Shown here: positions 6,002 through 9,142 of the stretch, one piece after another | Layout: the number at the start of each line of letters is the position of its first letter | Position numbering within the stretch: the stretch's first letter is position 1 | Assembly: GCA_016207765.1 (NCBI GenBank) | Contig: JACQOY010000064.1 | Location: 1 to 9,142, forward strand | Source of the DNA: Deltaproteobacteria bacterium | GTDB taxonomy: Bacteria > UBA10199 > SBBF01 | Direction: 5' to 3' | DNA length: 9,142 nt | Position numbers and translations under genes: made by a program | The notes under the pieces: model-generated | Databases searched by the model: none | What the model saw: only the letters and a program-made list of their open reading frames with translations | Told to the model about the DNA's origin: nothing

Positions 6002-6874
6002 ATGAAGTTCCCTTTTTTAGGATTCGGGGTCGGCCTTCGGACCCGGCATTACAGCCATGTAATCAAAGATCGGCCTGAGATCGACTGGTTTGAGGTCATT
6101 TCCGAAAATTACATGGTTTCCGGAGGCCGGCCTCTGTTTGTTTTGAGGGAGGTCCTCAAACATTATCCGGTGGTAATGCACGGGGTTTCCCTGTCTCTCG
6201 GATCGGCGGATCCCCTCAATTTCGATTATCTCAAGAAACTAAAAAATCTGGCCGAATGGGTGCAACCGGCCTGGATTTCGGACCATCTCTGCTGGACCGG
6301 CATCGGCGGCAAAAACGCCCATGATCTTCTCCCCCTTCCCTATACGGAAGAATGCCTGGCTCATCTCGCCTCAAAGATAAAACAGGTTCAGGATTTCCTT
6401 GAACGGCCATTGGTCATTGAAAATGTTTCCAGTTATCTGGAATACACCCATTCAACCATGACCGAATGGGATTTTCTTTCGGCGCTGACGCGCGAGGCCG
6501 ATTGCTATCTGTTGGCCGACATCAACAATATATATGTTAGCGCCAAAAACCACAGCTTCGATCCGGCGACCTATTTGGAGGCCTTGCCTAAAAACCGGGT
6601 CGTTCAATTCCACTTGGCGGGACACAGCGACAAGGGAACCCACCTGCTCGACACGCACGACCATCCGGTAAAAAAGGAGGTTTGGGACCTCTATGCCAAG
6701 GCCTTAAAGCTTTTTGGACCGGTTTCGACCCTGATCGAATGGGATGAGCATATTCCACCTTTTGAAGGATTGATGGATGAGGTGGAAAAAGCCAAAAAAA
6801 AAATTTTAGGTGTTTATGAACAGCCATTTGCAAAAAACAGAGGAACTCCTCTGGAACTTCATCACCGCGCCTGA
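6002..6874 (+). CDS. bufB: MNIO-family (DUF692) bufferin maturation enzyme
   Basis: A complete 290-residue member of the multinuclear non-haem iron oxidative enzymes (DUF692; MbnB, BufB and relatives), which have a TIM-barrel fold. It should oxidise cysteines of the BufA precursor in the cytoplasm using iron and oxygen. The family opening GFGVGLRTRHY (7-17) is present. Likely metal ligands occur in order: His60 in HGVSLSLG, Asp94/His95 in ISDHLCW, Glu140-Asn141 in VIENVSSYLEY, Asp173/Asn175/Asn176 in ADINNIYV, His204 and His208 in FHLAGH, and Glu246/Asp248 in LIEWDEH. It follows bufA with no spacer, and its last 59 nt overlap bufC. No obvious Shine-Dalgarno sequence precedes its ATG, so coupled translation from bufA is likely. 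The pairing with bufA and bufC makes the assignment firm. Confidence 0.93.
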   Translation: MKFPFLGFGVGLRTRHYSHVIKDRPEIDWFEVISENYMVSGGRPLFVLREVLKHYPVVMHGVSLSLGSADPLNFDYLKKLKNLAEWVQPAWISDHLCWTGIGGKNAHDLLPLPYTEECLAHLASKIKQVQDFLERPLVIENVSSYLEYTHSTMTEWDFLSALTREADCYLLADINNIYVSAKNHSFDPATYLEALPKNRVVQFHLAGHSDKGTHLLDTHDHPVKKEVWDLYAKALKLFGPVSTLIEWDEHIPPFEGLMDEVEKAKKKILGVYEQPFAKNRGTPLELHHRA

Positions 6875-7631
6875 AGGGGTTCAAAAAGCGATCGAGGGGC
6901 ATTCGGACGCCGACCTCCCCATACGCCCCAGTACCTCTCTGTCGCCGGTGGAACGTCTCGATATCTATGCCAATATGTATTTCTACCGGATTTTGGACAG
7001 TCTCAGGGAAGATTTTCCGGCTGTTTCAAAAATCACCGGCGACGCCGGTTTTCACAGTCTCATCACCGATTATCTGATCCCACACCCTTCGACATCGTAC
7101 ACTTTGCGCAACGCCGGAAAAAATCTCCCCGAATTTTTGAAAACGCACCCGCTCGGCGGAAAATATCCGTTTCTCCCCGATCTGGCCTGTCTCGAATGGC
7201 TGTTGATCGAATCGTTCGATGCCCCCGACAACCCCGTTTTGTCGGCAACCGGGCTGAAGGCCATCCCGCCGGATCAATGGCCCCGCCTGATTTTCAAGTT
7301 TGTCGATTCCTGTCACCTCATGGAATCGGGCTGGCCAGTGGGGGAAATTCATCGAAAGGTCAAGGAGAGGGGAAAAATCGGCCCTGTCAAACCCTCCCCG
7401 AACAAATTGAGAATCTGGCGCCGTGAATTCAAGGTTTACACCCGCCTTGTCGACGATGAAGAATATGCCCTTCTCAAACAAATCGAGCGCGGAAAACCTT
7501 TCGGTGACCTCTGTCAGGTCTATGTCCGCAAAACAGGTTTTAAAAAGGCGGTGCAGACAGCCGCCGCAAAATTATCCGGCTGGCTCAAGGAAGAACTTTT
7601 TCAATCAACCCTTAAAACAGATGGAGGCTAA
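6816..7631 (+). CDS. bufC: BufC-like DUF2063 partner protein
   Basis: A 271-residue protein whose N-terminal half matches DUF2063. It has RLDIYANMYFYRILDSLRED (47-66) leading into FP, the FHSLITDYL helix, and FLPDLACLEW (119-128), the usual block of an Arg/Tyr-rich helix, Phe-Pro and the DLACLEW helix. Proteins of this family accompany MNIO enzymes and are thought to bind the precursor peptide, with a C-terminal RRE-like region, and deliver it for modification. The ATG at 6816 lies inside bufB and overlaps it by 59 nt; a GTG at 6810 is also possible. The AGGTG before the ATG is only 3 nt away, so the start is uncertain by a few residues, but the conserved N-terminal helix confirms a real overlap. 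The stop is 3 nt before bcp. Confidence 0.87.
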   Translation: MNSHLQKTEELLWNFITAPEGVQKAIEGHSDADLPIRPSTSLSPVERLDIYANMYFYRILDSLREDFPAVSKITGDAGFHSLITDYLIPHPSTSYTLRNAGKNLPEFLKTHPLGGKYPFLPDLACLEWLLIESFDAPDNPVLSATGLKAIPPDQWPRLIFKFVDSCHLMESGWPVGEIHRKVKERGKIGPVKPSPNKLRIWRREFKVYTRLVDDEEYALLKQIERGKPFGDLCQVYVRKTGFKKAVQTAAAKLSGWLKEELFQSTLKTDGG

Positions 7632-7634
7632 ACC

Positions 7635-8090
7635 ATGACTTTAAAAGAAAATGATAAAGCACCTGATTTTTCATTGAAAAATCAGGATGGAAAAACTGTT
7701 TCTCTGAAAGATCTGGAAGGCAAACAAGTGGTCCTTTATTTTTACCCAAAGGATCTGACCCCCGGTTGCACCACCGAGGCCTGTGATTTTAATGCCAATC
7801 TCGCGGCTATCCGGAAAAAAGGAGCCGTTGTTTTGGGGGTCAGTTTTGACGACGAAAAAAAACATCTGCAGTTCATCAAAAAACATGGCCTGGAATTTGA
7901 TCTTTTGGTGGACAATGCCAAGGAAACAGCCAAAAAATACGGCGTCTATCAACTAAAGAAATTCATGGGGAAGGAATACATGGGGATTGTCCGGACTACT
8001 TTCGTCATCGGTCATGACGGAAAGATCCGGAAAATCTTTCCCCAGGTACAGGTGGATGGCCATGTGGGGGAGGTATTGGCGGCCTTGTAA
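7635..8090 (+). CDS. bcp: Bcp/PrxQ-type thiol peroxidase
   Basis: A complete 151-residue cytoplasmic peroxiredoxin that reduces hydrogen peroxide and organic hydroperoxides with electrons from thioredoxin. The active-site block YPKDLTPGCTTEACDF contains the peroxidatic Cys45 and a resolving Cys50, exactly the spacing of E. coli Bcp. TTFVIGHDGKIRKIF (about 126-140) is the conserved C-terminal strand region. GGAGG (7623-7627), lying in the last codons of bufC, is 7 nt from the ATG, and only 3 nt separate the two genes. It is therefore very probably the fourth gene of the buf operon, where peroxide defence alongside a copper chelator makes sense, since copper promotes oxidative damage. That functional link is inference. 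Confidence 0.95.
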   Translation: MTLKENDKAPDFSLKNQDGKTVSLKDLEGKQVVLYFYPKDLTPGCTTEACDFNANLAAIRKKGAVVLGVSFDDEKKHLQFIKKHGLEFDLLVDNAKETAKKYGVYQLKKFMGKEYMGIVRTTFVIGHDGKIRKIFPQVQVDGHVGEVLAAL

Positions 8091-8195
8091 ATGGAGGTTC
8101 GGATTTAACCCTTGCAATATTTTTTGAAAATCATTAACGTACGCCCGATTTTTGGCATGCCCGTTAATTACCTAATAACTTTAAGGAGAATCAAA
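8091..8195 (+). other. Intergenic leader of the lipoprotein gene with a spaced inverted repeat
   Basis: This 105-nt AT-rich spacer has no terminator, so read-through from bcp is possible. ATTAACG (8133-8139) and CGTTAAT (8162-8168) are perfect inverted copies 22 nt apart. TTGGCA (8152-8157) is a good -35-like hexamer but no convincing -10 follows at the right distance. AAGGAGA (8183-8189) is a strong ribosome binding site 6 nt before ATG 8196. Confidence 0.45.
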
Positions 8196-8426
8196 ATGAA
8201 AAAACTGCTTTCTCTGGTCGCCATCATTTTAACGACCTCGATGATCTCAGCTTGCAAACCTCAGGCAACCGGCGAGCAACCCGCCGAAACCCCTCCACCG
8301 GCGCCCGAGGCGGCTCCGGCTCCAGAAGCCATGCCGGCACCCGAGGCGGCTCCGGCTCCAGAAGCCATGCCGGCTCCTGAAGCGGCCCCTGCGCCTGCCG
8401 AACAGCCTGCGGCACCCACCGAATAA
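8196..8426 (+). CDS. Small Pro/Ala/Glu-repeat lipoprotein
   Basis: A 76-residue protein with a lipoprotein signal peptide: MKK, a hydrophobic stretch, then the lipobox ISAC with the lipidated Cys at residue 20. The mature part is almost wholly low complexity: a short linker, PPPAPEAAPAPEAM-type repeats and an acidic end. It should be anchored to a membrane by its lipid as an extended polyproline-like tether or spacer. Residue after the Cys is Lys rather than Asp, so outer-membrane sorting is the default expectation in Gram-negatives. The ATG at 8196 is set by AAGGAGA 6 nt upstream. There is no catalytic domain or recognisable family. It may share the buf-bcp transcript, since no terminator precedes it and a strong one follows. 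Confidence 0.85.
   Translation: MKKLLSLVAIILTTSMISACKPQATGEQPAETPPPAPEAAPAPEAMPAPEAAPAPEAMPAPEAAPAPAEQPAAPTE
8301..8408 (+). repeat. 36-nt in-frame tandem repeat, three copies
   Basis: Three consecutive 36-nt units (8301-8336, 8337-8372, 8373-8408) each encode a 12-residue block of the form APEAAPAPEAMP. Units 1 and 2 differ at one base only (GCG against GCA), which indicates recent duplication. Unit 3 has diverged and ends APAEQP. Copy number may vary between strains. Confidence 0.9.
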
Positions 8427-8468
8427 CCAAGCAACCGCCTGAGGCGGATTTGTTTTGTATTTCCAAGC

Positions 8469-8502
8469 CCCCCGGCCCCGCATTGCGGGGCCGGGGGTTT
8501 TT
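8469..8502 (+). terminator. Strong intrinsic terminator
   Basis: A perfect 13-bp GC-only stem (8469-8481 with 8485-8497), an ATT loop, and five Ts (8498-8502). It ends the transcript of the lipoprotein gene and probably of the whole buf-bcp unit. A smaller CCGCC/GGCGG stem (8435-8447) followed by a T-rich stretch lies just upstream and may assist. Confidence 0.92.
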
Positions 8503-8545
8503 GTGCTTCCTTCCTTGGGCTTAAGCTGTGTATTATCGCAGTCTC

Positions 8546-9142
8546 ATGAACAAAACCCTTCTTAAAATAATCATCACCCTTTGTTTTATCGGCATAACCC
8601 TCTCCTCCATTTTGACGGTTCAACATTATCGGCTCCTGGATAAAGGATTCGAGGAGAGGAGTTTTTGCTCGATCAGCGACTGGATCGATTGCGACACCGT
8701 CAATGCCAGTTCTTATTCGTCGCTTTTTTCCGTGCCGGTTTCCGGATTGGGTCTTCTCTATTACCTGGTCATCCTCTTGTACGCCGTTTTGGCCATCAAA
8801 TCGGCCCCTCCAAAAAGAGAAGGACTTCTCTTCAGCTTTCTTTTTTCCCTTGGAGGTCTTATCTTCGCCTCTTATATGGCGTATATTTCCTTTTTTAAAC
8901 TCGAGCTTCTCTGTCTTCTGTGCGCCGGCATGATCCTGAGCGTATTTTTTATTTTCATCCTTCTCCCCCCGGCCATGGCCATTGGGTGGCGCAACATTTT
9001 TCCCCTGGCGATTGGCCATCTTTCCCGATCCCGCCTCTGGCGGGACGTTGCAACAACGGGGATCATTTATCTTCTGGGAATTTTTATTCTTTTCAACGTG
9101 AGCAAAGCAATGGGGGGCAATCAAAACTCGACCGACTACAAC
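8546..9142 (+). CDS. Vitamin K epoxide reductase (VKOR)-family membrane protein, 3' end missing
   Basis: The first 199 residues of an inner-membrane VKOR homologue, open to the window end. Bacterial VKORs oxidise periplasmic thioredoxin-like partners and pass electrons to quinones, taking the place of DsbB. The loop cysteine pair is Cys41 and Cys49 in FCSISDWIDCDTV, followed by the conserved Ser-rich stretch and FSVPVSGLGLLYYL. The quinone-side active site CLLC is at 123-126 within a transmembrane helix. About five hydrophobic segments are visible. Many bacterial VKORs carry a fused thioredoxin domain; the sequence after the last helix (NVSKAMGGNQ) may lead into one, but the window stops there. 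The ATG at 8546 has no clear Shine-Dalgarno sequence. TATTAT at 8531-8536 is -10-like and would give a nearly leaderless mRNA. It lies after the strong terminator, so it forms a separate unit. Confidence 0.9.
   Translation, partial: MNKTLLKIIITLCFIGITLSSILTVQHYRLLDKGFEERSFCSISDWIDCDTVNASSYSSLFSVPVSGLGLLYYLVILLYAVLAIKSAPPKREGLLFSFLFSLGGLIFASYMAYISFFKLELLCLLCAGMILSVFFIFILLPPAMAIGWRNIFPLAIGHLSRSRLWRDVATTGIIYLLGIFILFNVSKAMGGNQNSTDYN

Noticed and set aside
8112..8195. Start at 8112 adding 28 residues to the lipoprotein
   Set aside because: It would bury the lipoprotein signal inside the protein. ATG 8196 has AAGGAGA at 6 nt and gives a proper lipobox at residue 20.
8261..9124. Long minus-strand open frame of 287 codons opposite the lipoprotein and VKOR genes
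   Set aside because: Its Gly/Ala/Ser-rich end is only the complement of the Pro/Ala/Glu repeat, the rest is charged sequence without a recognisable domain, and the plus strand carries a clear VKOR with all its key cysteines.

Overview
The window looks like chromosomal DNA from a Gram-negative bacterium of moderate GC content. Sec signal peptides, a lipoprotein, periplasmic c-type cytochrome motifs and a bufferin-type metallophore all imply a periplasm. A lineage cannot be fixed from this sequence. Short intergenic gaps and dispersed GC-rich palindromes would fit a deltaproteobacterial or uncultured environmental group, but that is only an impression. No tRNA, rRNA, CRISPR array, transposase or phage gene is visible.

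Layout. At the left edge, a GC-rich imperfect palindrome (3-59) sits just past the stop codon of a minus-strand MoxR-type AAA+ ATPase (62-883). Only 21 nt away, a D-2-hydroxyacid dehydrogenase (905-1894) starts in the opposite direction. It runs tail-to-tail into a minus-strand unit of four genes that reads from right to left: pntAA (4394-5509), pntAB (4098-4391), pntB (2725-4101) and an exported tandem diheme cytochrome c'-like protein (1910-2656). The first three encode a complete proton-translocating NAD(P) transhydrogenase in the three-polypeptide arrangement.

A 225-nt divergent regulatory region (5510-5734) separates the pnt unit from a plus-strand operon. It contains a 16-nt dyad with FNR-type half-sites, an exact GGAACTT ECF-sigma-like -35 motif, and a 53-nt interrupted palindrome that ends just before the first ribosome binding site. 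The operon encodes bufA (Cys-rich exported RiPP precursor, 5735-6001), bufB (MNIO/DUF692 modifying enzyme, 6002-6874), bufC (DUF2063 partner protein, 6816-7631) and a Bcp-type thiol peroxidase (7635-8090). Next come a small Pro/Ala/Glu-repeat lipoprotein (8196-8426) and a strong intrinsic terminator (8469-8502). A VKOR-family disulfide-forming membrane protein (8546 onward) runs off the right end.

How the genes fit together. The recognisable common theme is redox and metal-stress homeostasis. Transhydrogenase supplies NADPH, the peroxiredoxin removes hydroperoxides, bufferin is expected to chelate copper in the periplasm, VKOR makes disulfides for exported proteins, and a diheme protein sits in the periplasm. 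The bufABC cassette is the most notable system. The bufferin class itself has been described, but coupling to bcp, the lack of a DoxX-type bufD in the visible cassette, and the structured divergent promoter region deserve a second look.
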